Assembly: GCF_030848805.1 (NCBI RefSeq)
Contig: NC_092365.1
Coordinates: 20,541,395 to 20,605,394, forward strand
Length of the DNA stretch: 64,000 nt
Direction of reading: 5' to 3'
From: Temnothorax longispinosus
Lineage: Eukaryota > Arthropoda > Insecta > Hymenoptera > Formicidae
Shown: positions 24,216-35,700 of the stretch, in pieces
Position numbering within the stretch: position 1 is the first letter of the stretch
Layout: each line of letters begins with the position of its first letter
The notes under the pieces: model-generated
Databases searched by the model: none
Seen by the model: only the letters and a program-made list of their open reading frames with translations
What the model was told of the DNA's origin: nothing
Position numbers and translations under genes: made by a program

Positions 24216-26536
24216 CTTCAGGTTTACTGACGGAGGATCGAGACCGGTAGGTAGGTAGGCAGTGATTTCTCAGTCTCACCGGAGAATATTTCTTAGTCAC
24301 CTGTTACTGGAAGGGATAAGCACGACGAGATCCGCATTCGTTCGGTGAACTGCGGATTCACATACGGTACAATAATATAAAAATGGCCCAAAGTTCAAAT
24401 AATTTATTCCGTAAACGTTTAAGATGACTAATGTAACGTGAATGTTCAAAATGAATAATGTAATGAGTTTTTTTATATAAGTAAATTAATGCAAGTTTGG
24501 AGGAAATAGTTGTTTGAACAAGTATTTTTGTGTATCCAGGATAGAAGATATTGTTTGACATTAAAAGAGTATAGTTTTATTTTAAAATATTTTTTCTTTC
24601 TCGTCATTTTTACATTGAAACTTTCAGGCGTCCGCTTATCATTCAAGAATGTTTTAATTACGTTCTACATTTAGAACGTAATTTATGAAGGTTTGTTTTA
24701 TGGTATATTTCGTTTTTATACCTCAGTTTGTTTTATCGTACGTTTCGTTTTTATACCTGAGAAAATGTACTTTTATCATTGTTTGAATACGATACCGGAA
24801 ATTAGAGTCGCTATTACGATGCAGAACTTAAGCAAACGTTTTAATCTATTAAATCGTATTAAAATCAACGACAATGAAAACGGTTATTTATTTTCGACAG
24901 TCTTCGCACATTAAAACTTGAATTGGCTGTATTAATACTAACAGTAATTAACACTAACAGTATATCAAATAGAAAATTAACAGTATAATAAACATTAGAA
25001 TAGCGAAAATAAAATCAAAACATTTTAACAAATTTAACATCAAACTTTATTAGGTGGAACGTTTAGTTGGAAGAATTATTTGTAATTAGATTTATTTTAA
25101 TCTCTGGTTAAAATAGTATAATGTTCAGTCAAACATACATACAAAAATTCTTCTCTTTATTGACAAAATATTTTGTTTAAATACAAATATCTTTATATGA
25201 TATTTGTATAGTATAATAATGCGTATTAATTTTATGATTTATTTAAATTTTAATTGTTTGAGTGATTTAAATATTATATTTAAAATTTAATTGTTTTTAT
25301 TAATAATTTTGATATTAAATTTTTATATATAATACAATTTATATAAAATAAATATTTAAAAAATAAAAATGTTGCATTAAATTGCATTTAAAGACAAAAT
25401 AATTCTTATATGCATTTTATACATTGTATTTTATTAAATACTGTTGTTCTAATAATTAAAATACGCTCATGTAAACTGCTATATTTTTATAAACATGAAA
25501 TTTGCTATACCGTATATATTTAAAAGACACAGTTAAACAATAAAATAAATGTAGAAGAAATCACGCATGACGTCCAGCGACGTTCATAAACACGTGCGAC
25601 ACACGAGTCTTGCATTACGACGCAGAAATAGAGTGAGTGGTCGAAGGTCAAGGATCGATTTCCCATGTTGCGTATAAGTATATTCCACGCTAAGTCGTAT
25701 TTATATCAATTAGGATTTCTAATGAGGCATTGTTTTATCGCAACGGTGGAGTAAAGTTGAATATGAGATGGCGTTAGTGTCTGTACACTGAATATGTGTA
25801 CATATCATTCAAGTTCATTCGCGTTTATCTCAAAGACTCTCGAAAAATTCTTGCAATCGATTAGCAGAAATTATAATAGAGTTTTTTGCACCTTTTTTTT
25901 GCTGCATTCATATGAAAACCGCCATCCGGATTGTTAAACAAAGCTTTATACATTCGCGATATTACATATGAGTCACCGGTCACAATCACTTTACAAATAA
26001 TTAAGTTATTTGGTATACAATTTATACTGTAAAGAATCAATATCTATTAATCTCTTGATATTAAAAAAATAAAGACCTGTTTTTTTTACCAGTAGGCGCA
26101 CTAAATATTATCTATAGAGACCTAATTTTTATAGATAATTAGTAAATTTTTTTAAAAATTTATAATACACACATTTTATGGTTTATAAATTTAAAACAAA
26201 CATTAAAACAAAAGGTATGAAGACTATAGTTAAAAAAATAAAAAAAATTTATAGATATAATGTACAAACAGGTCGTAATTTTTATATTTTAAGGTTGAAA
26301 AAACAATTACTTATGACTACACAATGTTACATTGATAATGATATATTATTATTTTAACTATATGTATAAAATATTCGCTATGTTAATTTAATAACTTTAA
26401 TTAAGTACATTGTTTTAGAGATTTTTATAGTAAGGATGAGTACTACAAAAAAATATGCAGAGTGACGCAAAATTGGCGAGTATTTATAATCAAGAATAAA
26501 CATCTAATATTATTTCATTATTGCATATTTACATCA
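24216..26536. other. Gene-free stretch upstream of the Gly/Ala-rich gene
   Basis: Mostly AT-rich; nothing coding supported. A CAGT-containing initiator-like motif (GTCAGTA, minus strand, near 24228) just upstream of the ATG at 24215 could mark the transcription start; no clear TATA box. Confidence 0.4.
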
Positions 26537-26859
26537 TTACTGCACAAATGCCACTCTCCCATTTCTCGGAGCGATTTTATTTTCTAACGGCGGATCATCG
26601 TATTCGCGCATCGGCTTATTTCTAATATTCGCGATTTTATTCTGCGGATTCACGTCATCGCTCGGATACTTGGAAACTTTCTGCCTCTTCTCCTTAGGAG
26701 CGATTTTATTCTCGACTTTGACAGAGGCGCTAGAAGGCCGTCGTATTCCATTGAAACTGCCGAATCCAGCGGTCAGACCGTGCCAGGAGAAAGATGAGTC
26801 TTCGTTAACGTCCTCATGGACCTCGTAGTTATGTTGCGGGCGATTTCCCAAAAATCCTC
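26537..26859 (-). CDS. Possible alternative last exon of the His/Gly-rich gene
   Basis: An open frame behind the acceptor gccaaag|GAGGA encodes GGFLGNRPQHNYEV... with three spaced NKIA motifs (ENKIAP, QNKIAN, ENKIAP) and a TGA/TAA-class stop. It is in phase 1. The upstream exon has a phase-1 GT at 27103 (GGATTGG|GTGGCA) which would give ...HHSGLGGFLGNRPQ, a smooth Gly-rich junction. The donor is weak and the read-through to the stop at 27012 also makes sense, so this could be an isoform or a separate gene's last exon. Confidence 0.4.
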
Positions 26860-27011
26860 CTTTGGCAAACAATACGCACAAACAATACGTTTAATTCTAT
26901 TTACTACACTATTAACATTTACATTCACATTTTATATTACTTATCTATCTATATTAAGAGTATCCTAATCGATAGCTTTCAGAAATAATATATTCTTTTC
27001 TTAAAAACGTG

Positions 27012-28985
27012 TCAGAGAAAATAGTCACCATGAATTCCATGACCGTGAAGACCATGACCAATCTTATGGCCTCTCTTATGACCGTGAAGTCCATGGATGC
27101 CACCCAATCCAGAATGATGCCCGAGAAGTCCACCAGCGTGTCCACCAACGAGAAGATCGCTCAATGCATTTAATCCAAGCGGGTCATTGTAATGATGCCT
27201 AACAGGTCTCTTCAATTGCTGCTGCAGCAATCGCTGGTTTTGAATTTCCTCTTTTCGCTTTCTTTTCTGCTCCTTTATAGCCAAGATCCATTCTCTCTTC
27301 GCTTGATTATTTTCCAAATTTTGTTGCCGCTGCTCCCTTGCAGTTTTCACGAGTGTGCCGACAGCTTCTAGAGTTGAGACGGGAATCTGTAAATAATTTT
27401 TTTGATTATAGAAAATAATTACGTACACTTTGAATATAAATACGAAAAAATTAATATATACATGACCTTAAAAATATTGTCTATTGCCTGCATATTTTCT
27501 GGCGAAATAACTTGAGCGGCGGAGGCGGTTTGTTTGATTGCTGTGATCGGAATCTGCAAGATAAAAAATCTATTTCTAAAACAAACGCTTGATTCGATAA
27601 CAGCGAATATTTCGTCCTTTCTTCAATTTTAAAATTTATCAAATTGTACTTCTAATAAAGGTATTTTATACTTTATTGTTTAATTGAATATTTAATTGGT
27701 TAGTCAGTGTATATTTATTAAATAAAAAGACCTTGCTACGATGCTTACGTTAAAAATGCCATCTATCAGCTGACCACTTGATGCGGATGTAGCTTGACGT
27801 TGTATTCTGCTGTTCGAAACGCCCTAAAATACATATAGAAAAAGCTAATTTCTCTTCCTTATGCGACAACAAAAAAGTACTTTGGACAAGTTGTCTCTCA
27901 TGTTCTTTGCCTATAAGGTATGCATCTGCGATAGCGAGTTAAGCGTGGGTCGTACTTATCGTATGTATGTTAATATTTCATGGAAGAAATTTCAGTGCAG
28001 TCTGCACGTAGTTTTCACTTGGGTATATAGGTCCACACGTTACACGCACTAATACGGGTCCAATATCTAGTGTTTATCGCAGCTTTCACTTTATGCGAAT
28101 TAAAAATGTTGAATAATCTTCGCCAATTATTGGAAAGGTTAATTCGATGTTACCGCGATTCTCTTCGCTCAGTTCTTAAGAGCGAGATAAACTATAATCT
28201 ATTAAAACACTAGAACACTTTGTTGTAGAAGCTTTTATACAAAGTAATTTTGAATTTTGAATTTTAAATTTTAAATTAAAAATTAAAAATTTTATATTTT
28301 AATAGTAGGCTCACAAGATTAGAAATCAATCGAAGAAAAATGGAGCGTTGAGCCGTAACAAGGTGTTGGTGTTCAAATGTTCTATATTTAAGTAAAGAAG
28401 TAACGAATTGTAATGTACATACTGTACATATACATAAATTACAACTTAATAGACTGCGCGCCGATTATTTGTCGGACTTGAAACACAGCTATCTTGGAAC
28501 ATTAATACCCTTCTCTCCCCGGAATTAAATCGACACGATTTAATTATTTAAAAAACTGTAAAGAATTTATTGCAAAAAATTTGTTACTTCTTTACTTAAG
28601 TATAAAACATATGAACACCAACACCTTGTTACGGCTCAACGCTCCATTTTTCTTCGTTTAAATTTTGAATTTTGAATTTTAAATCTTAAAAATAAGCAGA
28701 AATTGTAATAATAATATCAAGAGCAATTATAATTCTCGAAATAATATTGGCATTTTAGTGATTATCAAGCAGTGTTATACGGAGAGTTAAATCCTCTATG
28801 TTAAAGGAGGTATTAAGTTTGTCATCTCTAATCTTCAAAAACTACACTACATAGCTTAAACTTTAAAATCTTTGGCATTTAAATTTCATTTTCCTTTACT
28901 TTATCTATAGTATCTTTTATTAACTTACGCCATACGTGTCGCTTAGAAGAAGAAGAAAGCTCAAAAAGCCGTAGCACCAAAACAT
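27012..28985 (-). CDS. Secreted His/Gly-rich protein with repeated IF(N/K)-IP cassettes, 197 aa
   Basis: Exons 28985-28929, 27823-27749, 27553-27467 and 27386-27012, every intron phase 0. Exon 1 is a clean signal peptide (MFWCYGFLSFLLLLSDTYG). Exon 2 ends SGQLIDGIFN, exon 3 starts IPITAIKQTASAAQ and ends AIDNIFK, and exon 4 starts IPVSTLEAVGTLVKTAREQ. Exons 3 and 4 therefore begin with the same motif, and exons 2 and 3 end with the same motif, as if one cassette had been duplicated. Exon 4 then has a Gln/Lys/Arg-rich helix (about 45 residues, QNLENNQAKREW, EQKRKRKEEIQNQ) and a His/Gly tail (GLLGHHSGLGGIHGLHGHKRGHK). The His-Gly tail could bind metal. The C-terminal exon of the gene at 19480 (IPISTLSAVNQLL) is the closest relative here. 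Confidence 0.78.
28332..28655. mobile_element. Foldback MITE, 324 bp, in intron 1 of the His/Gly-rich gene
   Basis: Arms of about 80 bases: GAAGAAAAATGGAGCGTTGA, then GCCGTAACAAGGTGTTGGTG and CTTAAGTAAAGAAGTAAC-like sequence, repeated in inverse at the other end with few changes. Both sides are flanked by similar TTTTGAATTTTAAAT repeats. Confidence 0.8.
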
Positions 28986-29387
28986 CCTTCCGACACTCCG
29001 CGAAGCAGATCGCGTGCTTGTGGCTGGCTCCTGCGAGTTTTAACGCAGATCGACGCAGGTACGATTGGATCGTGGATCCGCTTCGTCGATCTATAAGGGC
29101 TGCCACGGGATCCCACACGAATCGTCGACCAATCCGGTCTTAAGAACTTGCGGATTCGCGCCGATTTCCTCGGACGAAGAAGGTGCTTTCTACTTATCGC
29201 AATCCTGCCACACCAGTCGCGTGATCTCCGGATCATTTCGTCTTCTTTCACACCGACCGATTATTCGAATAAATTATCCGCTCCTTTTTCTTTATCTCAC
29301 ACTCACGAAACTTTTCGGCGTGGGTTAAGAGTCGTAAACGGTTGTGTAAGTCGATAATGTCGGGGATATGAAACGATGAACATTCAC

Positions 29388-29527
29388 CCATGATGTAATC
29401 GCTCTCAGAGCGCTCGGGCCTTTCAGTCCTAATTTCGGCAGTTCTATTCGACGTTGTAATTTGGTGAATAGGTCACTTTGAAAAGACTTGAAAACACCCG
29501 AGCCGAAAGTAGCAGAAATTGCTTTGT
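29388..29527 (-). other. Possible orphan exon
   Basis: An open minus-strand segment with text KSFQSDLFTKLQRRIELPKL and an in-frame phase-0 donor (TCATGG|GTGAATG) at 29388. A weak acceptor (gacaaag) precedes it. It sits between two gene models and matches neither. It could be an unplaced exon or chance. Confidence 0.22.
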
Positions 29528-29940
29528 CATTATTGTTACCTTGACACATTCAACATCAATTTGTGGAAGAATCATTTAATAATTTAATTTAAACGACAAT
29601 GTAGAAATGAAGAAATATTGTGTGTGCATCTTATCTACTTATTATATCTAATGAATGCATTTAGAATGAAATGTGCAATAAATTTTAATGAAGAGAAACA
29701 TAAATATCTTTGCATAAATCTATTTCTTCTACTTGAAAACTAAGCTATTGTATAAATATTAAATGCAGATATTATTAAAAATTAAAATACTATTTTCAGA
29801 GGCTGATAAAACACTTTAGCTAAATTAAAAAATTTAGCCTTATTATAAATAGATCACTATATTATACACAGTTTGGAACTTTTTGGCCTTAACGTTTACT
29901 TCACCATCTATTTAATTCTTCTTCGCTGTCTTCGTTACGT

Positions 29941-31218
29941 TTAAAAAGCGTTTGGGTTATCCTGCAGAAAACTGCCTACTTGATTCCCGAGATCCTTTTG
30001 AAATTCCCTTACATTTACGTCTGATTGCTGAAAGATTAATTTATTGAGACTATAATAAAGATTACTAAACAATTAATAGTTCGATAAGATATGTCCAAAG
30101 GAAAATAATGAAAGAAACGAATGTAGTGAAGACTCACATTCAGGGCATCCTGCCATTCGATATTGAAGAGCCTTACTAAACCACGCAAATTTCTTCTAAT
30201 CAAATTTTGCAAGTTGGTTGGCGTGAGTCTGAAAGGTGCCTGCGTGGTCGAAGTTGTCGTCGTTGCGTTAACACCTGCCACGTCGCTGGACGTGTTATTT
30301 TGATCAATCGACGGTGCGATTGTTGTTGTCGCATCGGCAGCTATCAACGGATGACTACTGACTGGCCGTAGTGTAGTCGGATCCGGTTCGATGCTTTGAT
30401 TAATGATATTACTAATTTGTTGGATCGCCGATCGCGTATCGTTGTACGTCTGAAATGAAACGGAACATCAGTCGACCGCAGAGAAACTTTCACTTTCTCT
30501 TACGGCTTAAAGCTCGAGATAAGAATATCTGTTTTCAATATTTTGTTAATCAATAAGAAAAAATAAAATTAGTTTTTTGTTAAAAAAAAAATCGCTCGCT
30601 ATATCGCAGATATTCTGTAGATATTGTTACGATTCTGACAGGTATATAATTTAACAACGCCTATAATTAAGTTTCGCAATTAATATATGTCACAGAATAT
30701 ATATCGCATCTTTAGAAGAACACTGTCACAATTTTCAGGAGAGAGAAAAAACAAATTTAATTCAATTTTTTGAATTGTGAGATAACTAACGCAATTGCAA
30801 TTACGATATTTTGCTATAATGAAACTTATACTCTTTCTTGAAAAGGTCTGGTGTGATTTGTCAATTTATTTATGACACTATTAAACCAGCGACCGCAACA
30901 TAACCGGTTTAAAAGAATAACGACACTTCTATCCCGTGGTAGCGGATTTCGCATGTGACTTGTGACATGCATTATTGGGTGCTTTTTATTTAGCGACACA
31001 AGTCGACGCAAGCGTTATTCTGTCTTTTTTCAACATCTAGTGAACAACAAAGATAGAGTGACGACTTGTGTCGACTTGTGTCGTTAACTGGAAAGCACTC
31101 ATTATAGCACGTATAAGTAACATTTTAGACATACTTATATAGGCTTAACTCAAAATCGAAATTTTTTAGTTGTTACAGTACGCTTCTAAAAGTGCGATAT
31201 ACCTATATATAGATATAC

Positions 31219-31262
<44 letters not shown>

Positions 31263-31907
31263 GTATTATATATATACGTATATATATTTTTTTACCTCAA
31301 AAGTAAGTCTTGCCAGGGTCCAGAAGAATCCCGGCCGACGCCTGCGAACTTGCCTGACAACCCTTTTCGTCTCTTCAGAGATGTTCATTTCCGCGATGAT
31401 TCCATCTTCAACTGTGTTCTTTTCGATGTCATTCTCTTCGGACAACATTTTGTCTAACATGTTCATTTTCTTCATAATTTCCTCGTCTATTTCTCGAGTC
31501 TTTTTGCGCTCTAATCGCGCAGCGCTTTCTTCTTTAGAAGTCCCTCGATTTTCAGCAGACTGAGAATAATAATACGATCTGTATACTTCTCCTAGCTGGT
31601 TTTCCGGCATGGATCTTGCCGCATTTAGTTTCACATTGCTTTCCGAATGACGCTCCTTCAAAGATATTCGAGACTGCACTGAATTATACTTAGGATGATA
31701 ATCGTTGTACTGTGGAGGTTTTGGGATATTAGGATGAAACTGTTCTTCCACAGAAACTGGTTCTGGTTGTGTTGGTCGAAATCGGTAATACACGGGGTCG
31801 ATTTCGTAAGGAACCCAATCTGACCTTTCAGCTCCGCTATAAGATGGGATGATCAGGCAGAGGAGCAGCCATCTGGCTGCAAAGGAATTGATCGATGATA
31901 TGGACAT
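29941..31907 (-). CDS. Secreted 336-aa protein with RRRR cleavage site
   Basis: Coding exons 31907-31296, 30449-30138 and 30027-29941, all phase 0. The acceptor (tttttttgcag) lies directly before the ATG, so the start is MSISSINSF and a leader exon is needed upstream. The first 25 residues form a signal peptide (RWLLLCLIIPSYSG). Residues about 30-190 are hydrophilic with a charged helix (KKTREIDEEIMKKMNMLDKM) and end in EETKRVVRQVRRRRPG, a furin-type site. The remainder, GFFWTLARLTFETYNDTRSA then IQQISNIINQS, a Thr-rich spacer (ATTTTSTTQAP), NLQNLIRRNLRGLVRLFN and IEWQDALNQSDVN, has amphipathic helices and could be the released part. The density of hydrophobic/Asn motifs is unlike the Gly-rich neighbours. 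Not assigned to a family. Confidence 0.78.
31222..31260. repeat. (TA)n microsatellite in intron
   Basis: About 19 TA units just past the first coding-exon donor of the RRRR-site gene. Confidence 0.95.
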
Positions 31908-32583
31908 CTGCAAAAAAGAAAATATTTGTGAGATTAAGAATACATATTAGAGAAAACTAACAGGGAAAACAAATTATTGACGAAGAAATCAAGATGTTTA
32001 AATTTGTAAAAGAAAATCTTCAGAAAACTGTGTAAATTATAGAAATATTTGCAAAAATAGAGGATAGTTGTTCAATTACACATTTATCGAACGTTAATAT
32101 AATGTAATAAAAATAAGTTATTACGTATATTAAATATTACGTATAAAGAATATGTCATAACAGACATGAAGTTCTAAAACTGCATTTCACGGGACCGAAG
32201 AAACATCACGCAGTGAGAGTTGAACGATGACTGTGATGCACGAAAAAGAACCTGCAGTTATTACGTAAATCGACTGTCATCATTTAGAGAAATAAGGAAA
32301 GGAAAGGTTCGCCGAAGGAAAACCGCAATAGGAAAATTGTAAATTATAATTTGAGGAACGAAACGCTTGTAACTGCTACGATCCATTACTCACTAAATTA
32401 ATTATGTAACTTGTCATATTTTTGGGAAAAAAACGTACCTCGATCAGTACTTACAATTTGGTTTAAAAAAAACGTTTAATTTTTAATTTGTAAATAAGGA
32501 TTTCTTCTGGCTGTCCGTAATTTATTAAGTAATTTATTAAAATAATCTGTCTTCAAGCAATAAATTTATACTTGTTGACTTAC

Positions 32584-32700
32584 ATTGACAGCAATGGCTT
32601 CTAAATCCAGACACACGTTCTAAAATGTTTCTTCTCTTCGAGCGCACGTACATTTCTTCAATAACTATTCAATCACTCAGCATTCTACCTTCTTCGACAC
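32584..32700 (-). other. Candidate non-coding first exon
   Basis: A strong donor (TGTCAAT|GTAAGTC) at 32584 on the minus strand, 0.7 kb upstream of a coding exon that opens directly with ATG after an acceptor at 31907. It fits the leader exon of the RRRR-site gene. The right boundary is a guess. Confidence 0.4.
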
Positions 32701-32719
32701 TCATAAGCTGACTGCTTTA

Positions 32720-35700
32720 AAGTGCCTCTTGAAACGATATTAATTTCAAATCTTTACGCAAGAGAGTCTCGATTCCGAAACCTTTTCCGCTGGATAATCT
32801 ATGCGTCACTCATGGTTTGCGGCAACAAAACGGCAGTTTCTATCGTTCCTTCACGCACGATCGTTCGGAAAATTGCTTCCCTTCGACCTAACACGGCGAT
32901 CGCGATGTATAACTGTTAGCTGGTCGATGGCCCTCGGCGTTGATCAAACCTGACTACCGGACAATACCGGCGATTCGCTTCCGCGAGGATCGTTCGAAGA
33001 TTTCGACGATCCATTTCGAACCTCTTCGTAGTACGTGACACGAACGCGTAACGCGTGCACCGAATTAATGGTGGGCCAACTTGGCTGTGGTGAAACAATG
33101 AAGCCCGATGAATATCCGATGATGTTTTAACGCTGTCGAAAATTCGGGACTTCTAGCGTTTCACTTTATAGATGATCGATGTTTTATTGACAGCAGGAAA
33201 TTGCTAAACGCATATGAGATATTCGCGAAAAATTATTAGTTAATTATTTTAGGTTTCAGGTATCGCGAGCCACTCATAAGAAAATTACTTGTGCGAATCT
33301 TGTAGTTATGTAATGTTTAATATTCATTAGCGACGACGCGGTTATTGAACAATATTAATCGAGCGTCCACGGTGACTGATTACGTCGCGGTAATTTTTGA
33401 AGCGATTCTGGTGCTGCAGTATCTTGAACACTGCACATGCCATATACACACAGACCCAAGTAAACTTTGTAAGACTTTCTACTTCCATGAAGTATAATAT
33501 ATCGCACGAAGATTTCTATCGATTGCGAAAATGCAAGCGTACGTGAAACGATTTAAGTGGATCACTTATATCGTGCTCGGCCAGCCGCCTTATTGGGCAC
33601 AATCGGGTTTTAACGAACCACGTGTACTATTTTTAGATGCGACAAATTTCACCTTCTCTGCATTCCACGATCTTCTTTGTATGAAGGAACGACGTAGAGA
33701 AACTAAGGGGGGAACATGGATTTTATTATCTAAGAAAACCAAGATTTTAAAATTGATTAGAAATACATGGTGTTCCAGAATTTGCAGTCTTAACTTTGAC
33801 ATTCCCAATATATAATTGTAACACCAAACTTTATCAAACAAAAATTTTTATTGAAAGTTTACCGGCCGGAGATTAACAAAGAAAGATGATTGTTAGTATC
33901 TTCGTGAAGATTTGCTTGCAAAAAGTTCTCAAAAGTAATTTATGCATTGACACTTTAACCAAAGAAAAACTGTTGCAAACTTACAAAATCTATAATTAAA
34001 ATTAAAATCACGAGCTGCGGAACTCGTTGCACGTTGACACTGATTCAATTTTTTGTCTGGCACCTAAAGATTGACAAATCGGTAGATATATTCCTTTTTT
34101 ATCACAGTAGCACGATATTAGGACACTAAAATCTGTCACGATAAATGATTACACGCCATCCTGTCCGGAGATCAGTAACCGCGATACTTAGCCGTCCTTG
34201 CCTTCGAAAACCTGCCTGAGGTTCAGGTCCACGTGGACTACAGTGCGAAACGACTTCCATCTTTCACTTTCACTCTTCGTAATCACACACGTAATCGAGA
34301 TCGGTTCCGTTATACGTGCCAGTATGTATTTTTTATGGTAATGGTATGAGTTTAAGGAAAGATTAGGTAAGCAATGCATCATTGTCATGATGTACAATCT
34401 CTTCCTTTATCGTTTCTTTTACAAGCATTAATTGTCAAAAAATATTGAATAAATTAACTCTTTATACTTTAACATTTAACATTACATATCTTAACAATTG
34501 AGAAATAAAGAGATATATTCAAATAAGTTAAAATTAAAAAAATATATATTTTTTAGTAAAATGTGTCGATAAAAATTGCGTATGCCACGTGATTGCATTC
34601 TTACAGTAATTTTTTTTTTACATTTAGGCCGGTTTCGTTGATATGTCATTAAATTTTCGTGACACGCTCTGATTACTAGGTTCACTTATCGTTAATTAAC
34701 TCGCTGCAAATGGCGTGCGTATAAATGACACAAGTTTGTTTGCACTGAAACGTTCCTTCGCTATCCAAATAATAAATCCAACGTACATAAAATAATGATA
34801 ATGAACTTTTGCGAAATTTTCTTTTGCATAGCATAGAGGAAAAATGTTGTAAAAATCGCGAAAAATGTTAAACATGTTATTTATATTTAGCAATTGACAA
34901 AATATACTGTGCAACGCAGTGAGAAAATAATTGTACTCGAGCGTCAGATCTTTTCACTATAAATTTGTTCGGTTTGACACGAAATTCAATTTGAAAACGT
35001 ATAGATGGAATTGCACGTGGTTAGGTACACGTAACTGTATATACATCTCTTTTCGTACGTTTGGCTTATGTAAGAAAATGTCAGTACTTCCCTGGTATGT
35101 GTCTATGTCAATACTTATCTATCGCTTTGCGTGTCTATGCATGCCTCTACTTATTTACCGTCTGTATTTGTAGCGCAATTGTGATCTAATGCGGAACAAG
35201 ACAAGACGAAGACTTGGTAATTGTTTGCTGTGAAATAATTTCTATTTCCTTGTTACATGCTTAACAATTAAATAATTATTTGCAATATAAAAAGATTTCC
35301 TTGAGAGTCGTCCGTATTATACCGTATATCGAGTGCTGCTTAAAGTTACAACTTAAAATAACGAATTTAAAATTAGGCAAGTAAAATGGCAAGTTACTGA
35401 TCGCGGTGGAAAAAAAATAACCTTATAAGATAAATTATTACAGCTAATTAAAATTAATGACAATGTACAGACGAGATGTGAAGATACCGTCTTGATAAAT
35501 TGCTACATTGTAAGTTACAGTCGCGTGTAAGCTGCGCCTACGTGTTAAAGACCTCTCTATAAAAACTTGGCCTTGACCGGACGGTTAGCTTATAATTGGA
35601 CGTAGTTCTGCAATGCGGAACCAAGTCCAAAACCGTACTTTTTCGCTAGTGCAAATTTCGCGAAACATTGGAAATAAAATTCTGCGCCAACAATATCTTA

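Noticed and set aside
28961..29328. Frames on both strands upstream of the His/Gly-rich gene
   Set aside because: They overlap the promoter and leader region of that gene, and none has a signal peptide or splice support.
33531..33841. Overlapping frames of 83-94 codons on both strands
   Set aside because: No start context, splice site or domain; both look like chance frames.
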